Notes: generated by a model from the sequence alone, not told the origin. Counted from the stretch's first letter, positions 51,045 through 59,836 are shown. The stretch: DNA of 64,000 nt from Bacillota bacterium (GCA_023402075.1 JAEXCS010000025.1:19018-83017), one strand, 5' to 3'. Translations and numbers: made by a program.

Positions 51045-51060
51045 TGACACACTGCTGTCA
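51045..51060 (+). promoter_or_regulatory. Candidate WYL-regulator operator
   Basis: TGACA-CACTGC-TGTCA is a perfect five-base inverted repeat with a six-base spacer, directly after the regulator stop and 48 bases before the next gene. Arms TGACA/TGTCA occur in front of other YafY-regulated genes in Clostridia as I recall them. Confidence 0.55.
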
Positions 51061-51107
51061 ACTGCTCTTTGCTATGATACTTTTATCAAAGAACGGAGGA
51101 TGCGCAT

Positions 51108-51548
51108 ATGAACTATGAAATTGTGAATTTAGAAGAAAAACTGCTTGTCGGGGTAAGCGCAATTACAGGGAACAGCGATCCTGAAATGGGAAAAATTATC
51201 GGTGGCCTTTGGGAAAAATTATATTTTGGCGGTGTTTATCCCACAATCCAAAACAAAGTGAACGAATTTGCCATTGGGCTGTATTCTGATTATACGGCCA
51301 ATGGGTACTGCGTCACCGCAGGCAACGAGGTTTCCAAGGCAGAAAATCCTGAACTGACCGTAAAAACAATTCCTGCCGGGAAATATGCAAAATTCTCTGT
51401 CCATGGGGACATGGAAAAAGCAGTTGCCAATGCATGGGCTGAAATTTGGAAAATGAATTTGGACAGAAGTTTTATCGGCGATTTCGAGGAATACCTGAGC
51501 AGTGATCCCGAAAACTGCGACATTGATCTTTATATTGCTCTAAAGTGA
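51108..51548 (+). CDS. GyrI-like effector-binding protein
   Basis: 146 residues similar to the stand-alone AraC effector-binding (GyrI-like) fold: VNLEEKLLVGVSAITGN, AIGLYSDYTANGYCVTAGNEV, IPAGKYAKFSVHGDMEKAVANAWAEIWK and FEEYLSSDPENCDIDLYIALK. Such proteins bind small hydrophobic molecules. The gene follows the WYL regulator and precedes a pyridoxamine oxidase-like gene. AGGA lies seven to nine bases before ATG 51108. Confidence 0.85.
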   Translation: MNYEIVNLEEKLLVGVSAITGNSDPEMGKIIGGLWEKLYFGGVYPTIQNKVNEFAIGLYSDYTANGYCVTAGNEVSKAENPELTVKTIPAGKYAKFSVHGDMEKAVANAWAEIWKMNLDRSFIGDFEEYLSSDPENCDIDLYIALK

Positions 51549-51568
51549 AAAGAGAAAGGTAGCAACAA

Positions 51569-51988
51569 ATGGACTATAAAAAAGAATTTGAGCGAATGAT
51601 GGAAACCCAAACAGCAATTGCGCTTGCAACTGCGGCAGAGGGCATACCCAATGTCCGCATTGTCAATTTTTATTATGATACAGATCTGAAAGCCCTGTAT
51701 TTCTCTACCTTCAGCGACAACATAAAGGTTGAGGAGCTTAAAAAAAATCCGCATATCGCATTCACCACGATTGCGAAGAGCGGTGAAGAGCATGTCCGGG
51801 TGAAGGACGGTATTGCCCGGATAAGTTCTGTTGAGATTGAAAAAATCAAGGATAAGTTTTTGACCAAGATGCCGGATTACATTATGAGCATTCCCGATGT
51901 GCTTCCGGCGCTTATCCTGTTTGAAATCACCTTTAAGACGGCGGATGTCGTAATCGATTTTAAACACATGGATACGCTTGCGATATAA
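51569..51988 (+). CDS. Pyridoxamine 5'-phosphate oxidase-fold flavin-binding protein
   Basis: 139 residues with the split-barrel fold: FERMMETQTAIALATAAEGIPNVRIVNFYYD, ALYFSTFSDNIKVEELKKNPHIAFTTI, and VRVKDGIARI. It is probably an FMN- or F420-like reductase or a haem/flavin-binding stress protein. It is the last gene of the WYL operon and ends before a long hairpin. Confidence 0.85.
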   Translation: MDYKKEFERMMETQTAIALATAAEGIPNVRIVNFYYDTDLKALYFSTFSDNIKVEELKKNPHIAFTTIAKSGEEHVRVKDGIARISSVEIEKIKDKFLTKMPDYIMSIPDVLPALILFEITFKTADVVIDFKHMDTLAI

Positions 51989-52043
51989 GCTAAAAAGGCT
52001 GTACAGTCAGTTGAAATAAAACATCAACAGCAGTTTCCCTCTA

Positions 52044-52087
52044 AGGCTAAGGCACGCCATGAATACGTTCATGGCGTGCCTTAGCCT
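52044..52087. terminator. Long perfect hairpin between convergent genes
   Basis: A perfect 20-base-pair stem (starting AGGCTAAGGCACG) closes a TACG loop. There is no long T run, so the terminator role is likely but not certain. It separates the flavin-binding gene from the convergent gene at 52126. Confidence 0.6.
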
Positions 52088-52125
52088 ATACTTATATGGG
52101 ATTTCATCCTTGAGATACGACATGC

Positions 52126-52656
52126 TTAAAAGCCTTCACGTCTGGTCTGTGAGCCGCTTGATTGTGATAAGCGCAACTCGTAAAACTGACGTACCCAAGC
52201 AGGAAATTTTTTATAGGCCTCGTCTTCAAGAATTGTTGATAATGTCCGTTTGCCGACACGGCTGTCCATAATTGCTAAGACTTTTATAATGTAGTTTTCA
52301 GATGCAAGGGCCTCCTGAATTGGCATATTGCGGAATTGGAGAACCGCCTTTAAAAAATCCATTTCGCAATAAGTGCAGTCTGCATCCCATTTGGGTTTCA
52401 TTTTTTTGACCAGCTCTTCATAGGGAGAGTCGGGCATTTCATCGTATAAAGGCGTTATGTCCCTCTCCTGATAATACATTTCTATCCATGAAAAGCAAAC
52501 CAGCTCTTTGCCGTCAAGCAAGATGGCAGCTCTGCCATAAGAGTTATGCACATCGTGATACCGCGTGAGAAAGTATGTTACCCTGTTCTTTAATGTATCG
52601 CACAGGGCTTCACTTAATTGCTTTTTGAGTCCTGCCCATGATTTATAATGATCCAT
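52126..52656 (-). CDS. Conserved hypothetical protein, SF0329-like
   Basis: 176 residues, soluble. It reads WAGLKKQLSEALCDTLKNRVTYFLTRYHDVHNSYGRAAILLDGKEL then CFSWIEMYYQE, and YCEMDFLKAVLQFRNMPIQEAL. The first part resembles the SF0329 family of unknown function. No catalytic motif is visible. It stands alone between a hairpin and the diguanylate cyclase gene. I cannot suggest a function. Confidence 0.65.
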   Translation of the reverse strand: MDHYKSWAGLKKQLSEALCDTLKNRVTYFLTRYHDVHNSYGRAAILLDGKELVCFSWIEMYYQERDITPLYDEMPDSPYEELVKKMKPKWDADCTYCEMDFLKAVLQFRNMPIQEALASENYIIKVLAIMDSRVGKRTLSTILEDEAYKKFPAWVRQFYELRLSQSSGSQTRREGF

Positions 52657-52827
52657 AAATTATTTTCCCTCAGATTCGTCTAAACCCTATTTTCCATTAT
52701 GTAATCAGCACACTTTATATCATTACGAGCAATCACCCTGTCTTGGATAATGGCCTGTGACAATTCCCAATGTCAGCCAGTCCATAAAGCTGCCAAGGCT
52801 ATTCCACTTGATTTCACCCCGTGCCGC
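52657..52827. other. Short intergenic stretch, nothing recognised
   Basis: AT-rich sequence between two minus-strand genes. No gene or clear regulatory element was seen. Confidence 0.4.
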
Positions 52828-53910
52828 CTACATATTTTTCCGATTTTGCTTAAAGCAGTACATTTTCCCGTCGGCTTCTGAAATGGCTTCATCTATAGTT
52901 CCTTTTTCCCTGTCATAAAAAGCATAACCAATTGATACCAGCGGCAGGCGTGTTTCTACTTTGCGAATTGATACAACCTTGTCCAAAAACGCTTGATAGA
53001 AATGCTGAATGACGAGCTGATCTGTATTTCTGCTTATAACGCAAAACTCATCGCCGCCAATTCGAAAACATAATCCGATTTTAGAAAATATGTCTTTTAT
53101 TTGCTTAGTAACTGCCACAAGGCAATAATCTCCAAAAGGATGTCCATATTCATCGTTGATGCTTTTAAAATTATCAATATCAAAAAAAAGAATCGCAACG
53201 TCCTTCGCACTGTTAATCTTACGAATATAACTTTCATAAGCATGGCGGTTAAGGAGTTCTGTCAACGCATCAATCTGATGATACAATTCACAATAGTAGG
53301 TATAATATAGGCCAGTCGCAAATGAGATGCATAACCACGAAATGCGCAACTGCGGGGCTGCAACCTGTACAGAAGTACCGAAAAATAAGAACAGGAAAAG
53401 TATAAATAAAACCGAGCGGTTTTTATTTTGATAGCGAATTGTCTCAGATAGAGTTTCCAGGAAAAGGTAGACCATCCCCGCGCCATACGCTACTACGTAT
53501 ATCCAGAAAAAGTTCCCTCTGGAATATACATTTTCAAGGTTGACTGAAAAAATTATTGGAAATTTTGAGGACAGAAGCGATACGACAAAATTAACGGCAG
53601 CTGGTATCCAAAAAAGAAAATCACCTTTCTTCTGGCGATTGCTGAGTGCGCATCCGGTCAGCAGCGGGATAAGCGGCGATACGGAAAATCCGATCATATT
53701 TACAATGATATTCGGAACACGGTAAAATGCTGGGCCGCTTTCAAAGTATATAGATAATATTTCTGCTATAATCGCAATGATTATTACGAGAATTGAAAGA
53801 CGGAAAAAACGCTTGGCTCTGATGTTTGTTACATCGCTCTTTCGTATTATATAGTCCAAAATAAGCAATGCAATTACGTTAACAACCGAAATAGCAGTAT
53901 CATATATCAT
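52828..53910 (-). CDS. Membrane diguanylate cyclase (GGDEF)
   Basis: 360 residues. Seven or so membrane segments fill residues 1-195, followed by a GGDEF domain with LTELLNRHAYESYIRKI, VAILFFDIDNFKSINDEYGHPFGDYCL, RIGGDEFCVISR and the tail PLVSIGYAFYDREKG. All catalytic residues are kept, so it should make c-di-GMP. No RxxD inhibitory site is seen five residues before GGDEF. The membrane part is a sensor of unknown type. It stands alone and no EAL or PilZ gene is near. Confidence 0.9.
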   Translation of the reverse strand: MIYDTAISVVNVIALLILDYIIRKSDVTNIRAKRFFRLSILVIIIAIIAEILSIYFESGPAFYRVPNIIVNMIGFSVSPLIPLLTGCALSNRQKKGDFLFWIPAAVNFVVSLLSSKFPIIFSVNLENVYSRGNFFWIYVVAYGAGMVYLFLETLSETIRYQNKNRSVLFILFLFLFFGTSVQVAAPQLRISWLCISFATGLYYTYYCELYHQIDALTELLNRHAYESYIRKINSAKDVAILFFDIDNFKSINDEYGHPFGDYCLVAVTKQIKDIFSKIGLCFRIGGDEFCVISRNTDQLVIQHFYQAFLDKVVSIRKVETRLPLVSIGYAFYDREKGTIDEAISEADGKMYCFKQNRKNM

Positions 53911-53989
53911 AATAGCAATCTCCGTTTTTGGCTACTCTAAAAGATTATTACTAATTATATCAATATAATATTCTTCTGTCACTATTAAT

Positions 53990-54304
53990 TTGGTAGTGCC
54001 GAGAGTTATGCGCAAATTAGTTTGCAGTCTTCGGGGAAGGAAGTTAGCCGGCAATGGAAGCGTCCGTATGATCAGCCGGCAGGGAGAAGTATTTTTGATC
54101 GACATATTCCTGTACGTGCCGGGCTATTCCCGAATGAAACACCTCCGCCTCACCATTGACAAGGAGCAGAAAACCTTCTTTGCATGCCTTCATAATGCAT
54201 TTGTATATACAGGCGGAGTCCCGAACGAACTATGATTTTACAACATGCGCACCGTTGTGGACTAGCGTAAGTCTCAGTTTACACGGGTATGTTCAACGAG
54301 AAAT
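53990..54304 (+). pseudogene. IS21-family transposase (IstA) remnant
   Basis: The translated stretch EVFLIDIFLYVPGYSRMKHL, then KTFFACLHNAFVYTGGVPNEL matches the core of IstA. After an in-frame stop it continues FYNMRTVVD, another stop and KSQFTRV, and a shifted frame gives MFNEKF at 54289-54304. Two stops, a frameshift and missing ends make it dead. The catalytic triad region is partial. No IstB gene or terminal repeats remain. Confidence 0.8.
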
Positions 54305-54489
54305 TCAGCGGTGACGATTGCTATCAAGGGAATACCTATGTGGACGCATGGAGCGGCTCTGGAACCGGGTCGGTCTTTGTCTCCGGCCAGTGTGCCGTCA
54401 AGAGCGGAAAGAGTTACACCCTGACCCTGAGCTATTCCGTGAATGGAACGGCCAAGCCCTCTGTCTCCGTCAGTAACACCTGTCCATAA
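54305..54489 (+). pseudogene. C-terminal fragment of a secreted protein
   Basis: The frame reads SGDDCYQGNTYVDAWSGSGTG, then SVFVSGQCAVKSGKSYTLTLSY and SVSVSNTCP to a stop. Two Cys pairs and beta-rich sequence suggest an exported protein. It begins directly after the IstA remnant, in the frame that gives MFNEKF, so it lost its N-terminus, signal peptide and ribosome binding site at that junction. Confidence 0.6.
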
Positions 54490-54605
54490 GGTGACAGACG
54501 GCAAAGCGAGGAAAGAAGAGGTGAGGCCAATGCCGTAAACCCGTGCGCGTTTGCATCCAAACGTTGACCAAAAAACAATATACAAAATAAGAAAAGAGGT
54601 ATAGC

Positions 54606-54914
54606 ATGAAAACGAAAATGATGAGTTTTGCTCTGGCGCTGGTGATGTGCCTGTCTCTGTGTGTTCCGGCGTTTGCGGCAGATTCTAATGCACCACTTTC
54701 TGGAGCAACGCCCGAGATGATTGCAGTATTAACAACCGAGGACGGCGCGCAGCATATTATTGAGGGAACACTGGTATCAATGAGTCCATTAACGCGAAAC
54801 ATCGGTAATGATAACAGTGTGACTTATAAATATGATTTACCAGCATCACTAGGAGCAAGTGGACAAGCAATCCAGCTTTATACTGGGACTACATCAAAAG
54901 AAATGTGCAGTTAG
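54606..54914 (+). pseudogene. Truncated secreted protein
   Basis: 102 residues with a clean signal peptide (MMSFALALVMCLSLCVPAFA) and a beta-rich part with AVLTTEDGAQHIIEGTLVSM. AGAGGT lies before the ATG. It ends abruptly at YTGTTSKEMCS where VanZ-type sequence in another frame begins, so its C-terminal part was lost in a fusion. The gene may still make a short secreted product. Confidence 0.55.
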
Positions 54915-55240
54915 TACCACTAAAAACAATTGCTGAGATGTTCAATACTCTGATAGACAGCACCTTTTCAGTAAATGCCAGAATTCTTGCAATTGCCAAT
55001 ATCGGTGGTAATATTGCCATGATGGTTCCTAGCGGAATTCTCATCCCTCTGGCATTCCCTCGAATAAAGTCATTTTCTTTATTTGTAGGCTGCATGCTGA
55101 TTATCATTATTTTAATCGAGTTGATTCAATTATTTACCATGGCTGGATCGTTTAATATTGATGATATACTGCTTAACCTTGCAGGTGCAGTATTGGGCTT
55201 TTGGGCGTTCAGCAAAAGCAGGTGGTATCTTTCTAGATAA
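54894..55240 (+). pseudogene. VanZ-like protein, N-terminus lost
   Basis: The frame reads KRNVQLVPLKTIAEMFNTL, then ANIGGNIAMMVPSGILIPLAFPRIKSF and IDDILLNLAGAVLGFW. These are VanZ-like family blocks (NLxPFKTI, GNI, DDxxxNxxG). The first membrane helix and start are missing; the frame now begins inside the end of the truncated secreted gene. A GTG at 54905 is open but has no binding site. Confidence 0.7.
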
Positions 55241-55263
55241 CCCAGATTCGCCGCTTAACGAAA

Positions 55264-55312
55264 AGCAGCCGACAGGAGCTCACTACGAGCATCTGGCGGC
55301 TGCTTCTGTTTT
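55264..55312 (+). terminator. Terminator after the VanZ-like fragment
   Basis: Arms AGCAGCCGACAG and CTGGCGGCTGCT (one mismatch) are followed by a T-rich tail (TCTGTTTT). It separates the fragment from the convergent SLH remnant. Confidence 0.6.
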
Positions 55313-55412
55313 GATAATGCTGCTTTTGAGTTTTCTGCTCAAACTTTATACCGTTCTTTATGCGAAAACGTCGTTCGACAAGTTTGCCCTTGGCTTTATT
55401 CTATTGTTTTAG

Positions 55413-55904
55413 CTACTTCGTTTTTCTCACACCGTTTTCATCGATCTCGTACTCGTCAATTTTGGTACTGACTGCCAGAGTGCCGTCAGCGTAGAAATAG
55501 TACCATTTCCCTTCAATCTGAAGCCATTTGCCGGAGATCATGTTGCCGTAGGTATCGAAATAATAGTGCTTGTTGTTGCCGTTTGCGCCGATGTCCCACC
55601 AGCCGACCAGCAAGATGTTGCCGGAATAATATCTCCAGTTGTCGCCGTCCTGCACCCAGCCGGTTTTCAGCGTACTGTTGGTATTGAAATAATACTTCAC
55701 GCCGTCGATGGTCTGTGTGCCGGTGAGAGCCTTGCCGCCCTTGTAGTACACAAACTGTCCATCGTCATTCTTTGCCCAGCCCTGCGCCGTGGTGGGGTCG
55801 ATGGTCAGCTTACTATAACGGTGGAGCATGGAGGAAACCTCGGCACGGGTGGCGCTAGCGGTGGGATTAAACTTGCTGTCGCTGCTGCCGCACGCTGCTC
55901 CTTT
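55413..55904 (-). pseudogene. C-terminal SLH plus cell-wall-binding repeat fragment
   Basis: Reading minus from 55904, in frame with and directly after the stop of the next gene upstream, gives GSSDSKFNPTASATRAEVSSML (an SLH domain end), then HRYSKL and four cell-wall/glucan-binding repeats: GWAKNDDGQFVYYKGGKALTG, VKYYFNTNSTLKTGW, NWRYYSG and HYYFDTYGNMISGKWLQIEGKWYYF. There is no start codon with a binding site; ATG at 55829 lies inside the SLH domain. It is the 3' end of a second surface protein that lost its front. Confidence 0.7.
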
Positions 55905-58674
55905 TCATCTGCCTGTCATAATTAAGGTCAGGGTGCTTGATGAGAGCGTTGCACCGCTTGGGGCGGTCACATATAGTTCAATAGTATCCCCCGCTATCAA
56001 GCTTACGCTTCCGCTGTAGTATAGAGAAGTTCCGTTTGTCGTAGATTTTTTCGTTGCAACGAGCTGCCCGCCATTCATATAAATAGATGTTTCAAATTCA
56101 ACCGGCGCGGTAAGCGTGACGTTGTATGTGAGATAATATTCTCCGCTTTCGGGAGCTGTAAAAATACTATTGTCGTAATTGGCAGTGAAGTTATTTAGCG
56201 CTTGATTGTTAGGAAGCGCGAGTACGTTGTCACCTACACTGAGCGCACCTCCGTCAGTGTTTTCCGCATACATGAATGCATCCCAATACGCTGGCCTCGT
56301 GGTTGGCTGCACACTTTCCGGAATCCCTTGTAAAATCGGCAGCGTGTAGTCGTTGGACCACTTCCACACAGAGTCGAAATCCCAGCCAAGATCTTCATAA
56401 GTGTCCTGATTCGTGGCTGCTGCTATGCTGACGTTCTCTCCGTCCTCCATGTCGTTGCCCACAGTCGACGACATGTCTTTAGCGAGTGAACCTATTTGCA
56501 CAATCATGGGGTGAAGCGCCAAATTATTAAACATATTGGCGGTAGGATGCGCCATACCGCTGATACGGGAAGCGTTCTGCATACTCGCTTGCACAGGGAG
56601 GCCAAGGGAAACACACCCGCTAATCTCAGCGGAACCGCCGAAATTGGCATAAGCGTCCCCGATAATACCGCCAACAAATTTTGTTCCGCCAACCTCACCT
56701 GTATTGTAACAGTTTTGCATGGTAAAGCTTCCGCCGTTAGCACTGCCGCCTTGGCCCACGATCCCGCCTACAAAGTGTGTGTTTGTAGTCTGCGCCACAA
56801 TCTTTCCCGTATTGTAGCAGTTTTTAACTGTGGCAATACCTCGATCATTATCAAAACTGCCCACAATGCCGCCAAGGTTGTGCTGTCCTGTGCTGCCGCC
56901 GGTTATCGTTATTTCACCAGCATTATAGCAGCCTTGTATAGCAACGTCTCCACCTTTCATCTCGAAGTGTGCGACTATTCCTCCCGCATAATAGCCCCTT
57001 GACGTTACAGTTCCGGAGAAGGCGCAGTCATTAATAGTAACAGTGCCTTTATTAGTGTATGTATAGCCGACAACACCGCCGCAGAAAGACATGCCTTGAA
57101 CGCGCCCCTCAGCGGTGCAGCCGGTAATGATTACTTCCGTGCCTGGCCCATTAGCATAAGCTTCGCCCGCAATTGCTCCGGTACCGTAGTTCCCGTTGTT
57201 GAATACGTTGACGTCAACATTCTCAAGGGTCAGGTTTTTAATTATCGCGCCATTTTCCAGTATGCCGAATAGCCCGGTTTCAATATTGTCGGTAAGTTCA
57301 ATTTTCATGTTGTCAATAGTATGTCCGTTGCCGTCAAGGCTGCCAGTAAACGCACCTGAGGAGCTATTACCAATCGGCGTCCAATCCGTACCGGCAAGGT
57401 CAATGTCGCTGGTGAGCTTATAGTACCCGTCGAGGTCGGTTGCCATACTTTCCAGACCGTCCCTTGAATCAATGAGGAATGGCGAATCCTTAGCTCCATT
57501 GCCCATCCTGATCGTGCATTGGGCGGTCTTTGCTCCGTCCGCAGTTGTCACCGTAACGGTAAACACTCCGCCGGTATCAGCAGCTATGGTCACATGTCCA
57601 TTATTATCCACCTGTACAGCCGAATCGCTGCTCGACCATGTTACCGATTTGTTTGTGGCGTTGGCCGGCGTTATGTCGGCGGTAAGTTGAAATTGATAAG
57701 CACCGACCTGTTTGTTGGTTTCAATTTCGGTTCTATCCAATGTCACGCCGGTAACCGCAACGCTGGATGGTGTATTGCCGCCGCCACCGGAGAAGGTCTG
57801 TATGTTGGAAATCTGTATCAGCTTAAAGCTGAAATTCCCGGCTATGTCCACCGCGCACACGGCGTACCAGCCATTAGATGATACGCTAAACTTTTTATTA
57901 GCGGTGATGTCGGTAAAACCGGTTTTGTTGGTGTAGCTCGCGCCGCTGGACGAAGAACGCCAGCCAATATAGGCAACACCGCTGGCATCCGTAGCCATCG
58001 CGGTGACGGTCACATTGCCGTAAGTGCTTGTAGTTGGGCTTTGCGTAAGCGTGATAGCGGGCGGCATAACGTCAGGCGTGTTCTCCCCGTCGCAGACCAC
58101 GACCAGCAGCTTTGCCATCTGGCCGCGCGTCAGTGCCTTTTTCGGCATAAGCTTGCCGCCGTCGCCCTGCACGTAGCCTTTTTCGGTCATGGCCGAAAGC
58201 GCGTCCTTCCCCCAATCGGATACACTTGTCCAATCGGTAAAACGCTTATACGCTGCAGCGTTTACCGGTGTGAGCTGCCAGGCCCGAGCCAGCATCGTAA
58301 ACGCCATCTCGCGCGTGACCGTAACAGTTGGCCCGAATAGGCCATCGCCAACCCCTGTGCCAATACCCATTTCAAAGAGTGCGGTCACTGCGTCGCGGTA
58401 GTAGGCATCGGCGGTTATATCGGTAAATGGGCGGAGTGGGGCAGCCCAGCGCCCGCCATAGCATTACAGAAAGCTCACCGCGAGTGATGGAATCGCCCGG
58501 CCAGAAATTGCCGTTGCCATCGCCCATCATCCAGCCGCGTTCGTGCGCTTTCTCTATGTACGGTGCGGCCCAATGGCTTTCGTAGTCGCCTGCCAAGGCT
58601 GTACATGGCAACAGCGCCAGCGTCATGAGCGCAGTCAGGGCAAGGGAGAGTGCTTTCTTTGCTGCTGTTTTCAT
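55905..58674 (-). pseudogene. SLH, Ig-like (Big2), GLUG-repeat surface protein with BclA-like tail, frameshifted
   Basis: Start at 58674 follows GGAGG. The first 80 residues are a signal peptide and SLH domain (ESHWAAPYIEKAHERGWMMG, GDSITRGELSVMLWRALG). At 58429-58431 a GGG run, one base too long, shifts the frame. The next frame continues FTDITADAYYRDAV, a second SLH domain (FTDWTSVSDWGKDALSAMTE), an Ig-like/Big2 domain (GVTLDRTEIE, SVTWSSSDSAVQV), several GLUG repeats (GGIVGSFDN, GGIVGQGG) and a C1q/TNF-like tail as in BclA exosporium proteins (YDNSIFTAPESGEYYLTYNV). Intact, it would be about 920 residues bound to the wall by SLH domains. Confidence 0.8.
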
Positions 58675-58692
58675 ATGATTGTTTCCTCCGTT

Positions 58693-59133
58693 TCATTTTT
58701 TGGGTTTTTTCAAATTTCGTTTTGCCTGATAGCCCTTAAAGTATTCCACGGGGATACGCCCCACCGCTTCTTTTACCGCCCCCGCAGACACCGGCTTGGT
58801 CAAATAGTCCAACGCCCGCAGACGAAAGCCCTCCAGCGCCATATCGCTGGCCTCGCTGACTAAAAACAGAGGAAGCTTCTCATCCATAGTCCGGATATGC
58901 CGGGCAACCTCCGCGCCCCGCATGGTATCCGCCCCCATAAAGGCCATGTGGTAGGGGGCGCCCGCCTTCCGCCTGTCCTCAAAATCGTAGACGCAGGGGT
59001 CGCTCTCGCTGAATGTCCGCACCTCGGCGGGGATGCCCCTGTCCGCGAAATATTCTCCCACGGCTTTCGCCGTGTAGGCGCAGTCTTTGGCGGCATGGTC
59101 GAACACCAGAATGCGCAGTACGTTTGAATCCAT
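58693..59133 (-). CDS. Stand-alone pseudo-receiver, copy 2
   Basis: 146 residues with the receiver fold pattern: LRILVFDHAAKDCAYTAKAVGEYFADRG, YHMAFMGADTMRGAEVARHI, LPLFLVSEASDMALEGFR and ALDYLTKPVSAGAVKEAVGRI. The conserved Lys of TKP is present, but where receivers have the phospho-acceptor Asp (VFLD) it has Gly (AFMG). No output domain follows. It is 8 bases after the paralogue at 59141-59632. It may bind a kinase or regulator without phosphate transfer. ATG 59133 is inferred from homology with the other copy. Confidence 0.75.
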   Translation of the reverse strand: MDSNVLRILVFDHAAKDCAYTAKAVGEYFADRGIPAEVRTFSESDPCVYDFEDRRKAGAPYHMAFMGADTMRGAEVARHIRTMDEKLPLFLVSEASDMALEGFRLRALDYLTKPVSAGAVKEAVGRIPVEYFKGYQAKRNLKKPKK

Positions 59134-59140
59134 AGGCTCA

Positions 59141-59632
59141 TCACTCCGCCTTTCTTCGCTTATAGGGGCTTGGGTGCAGGTTGTCGCACCACTCGGCCTC
59201 ACCGCCGCGCAGCAGCTCCGGACGGCGGCCGGTGTACGTTCGGGCGGTAATGCGGGAGAGGCATACCTCCAGCGCCCGCGCCGATACCGGTTTCATCAGA
59301 TAGTGCAGCGCCTCCAACCGGCAAGCCTCCAGCGCATAGTCGCTGCCCGGACGGCTGACAAAAAACAGGGGGAACAGATCATCCATCCCCCGGATATGCC
59401 GGGCGGCCTCAACCCCCATGATGCCATCCGCTCCCACAAAGGCCATATCATAGCACCGGCCCGCATCGCACCGTGCCTTAAAATCCAGCACAAAGGGCTG
59501 CATTTCCGTAAACCGGCTGATGCGGACGGGCAGGCCGCGGTCCGCGCAGTAAGTGCCCACGGCTTCGGCTGTTTGTGCGCAGTCCTCCGCCGCTAAATCA
59601 AATACGGTGATTTGCACCGCGTTCGTTTCCAT
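59141..59632 (-). CDS. Stand-alone pseudo-receiver, copy 1
   Basis: 163 residues. It is paralogous to the next gene: VQITVFDLAAEDCAQTAEAVGTYCADRG, YDMAFVGADGIMGVEAARHI, FPLFFVSRPGSDYALEAC and HYLMKPVSARALEV. Again the phospho-acceptor Asp is replaced by Gly (AFVG), while the acidic start (FD) and KP remain. A basic tail (YKRRKAE) ends it. AAGGAG lies nine bases before ATG 59632. The promoter lies downstream of a 20-base tandem repeat, and the genes are divergent from a LytTR regulator with an intact receiver of similar sequence. Confidence 0.78.
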   Translation of the reverse strand: METNAVQITVFDLAAEDCAQTAEAVGTYCADRGLPVRISRFTEMQPFVLDFKARCDAGRCYDMAFVGADGIMGVEAARHIRGMDDLFPLFFVSRPGSDYALEACRLEALHYLMKPVSARALEVCLSRITARTYTGRRPELLRGGEAEWCDNLHPSPYKRRKAE

Positions 59633-59668
59633 CACATCACACTCCTTTTTGATGCGTTTATGCTTTTC

Positions 59669-59674
59669 AGTGTA
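59669..59674 (-). promoter_or_regulatory. Candidate -10 element of the pseudo-receiver genes
   Basis: On the minus strand TACACT, preceded by TGC, lies 37 bases before ATG 59632. No consensus -35 is seen at 16-18 bases, as expected for an activated promoter. Confidence 0.45.
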
Positions 59675-59700
59675 GCAATTTGAACATGCTTTTACTATAG

Positions 59701-59751
59701 AAACCGCCTGAACGACGGGCAAACCGCCTGAACGACGGGCAAACCGCCTGA
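59701..59751. repeat. Tandem 20-bp direct repeat, two and a half copies
   Basis: AAACCGCCTGAACGACGGGC occurs at 59701-59720 and 59721-59740, with a half copy AAACCGCCTGA at 59741-59751. The 20-base period is close to two helical turns, typical of direct-repeat sites of LytTR regulators. It covers about -39 to -89 relative to the minus-strand start site inferred from the TACACT element. Confidence 0.85.
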
Positions 59752-59774
59752 ATTACATCTCCGGTCTGAAATTC

Positions 59775-59803
59775 TTGTCTCTTTCCGCAAAAAATGGTAC
59801 AAT
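59775..59803 (+). promoter_or_regulatory. Promoter of the LytTR regulator operon
   Basis: TTGTCT (59775-59780) is followed after 17 bases by TACAAT (59798-59803), 33 bases before the ATG. Confidence 0.7.
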
Positions 59804-59836
59804 TAAAGCAAAATATTTTTCTCGGAAGGTGAAGAA

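Noticed and set aside
54289..54489. 66-codon frame as an independent secreted protein gene
   Set aside because: Its first residues, MFNEKF, are from the IstA remnant, so the start is a fusion artefact; there is no signal peptide.
55905..55907. TGA as a selenocysteine codon
   Set aside because: No SECIS-like hairpin was recognised directly after it, and the surrounding residues are not in a redox motif.
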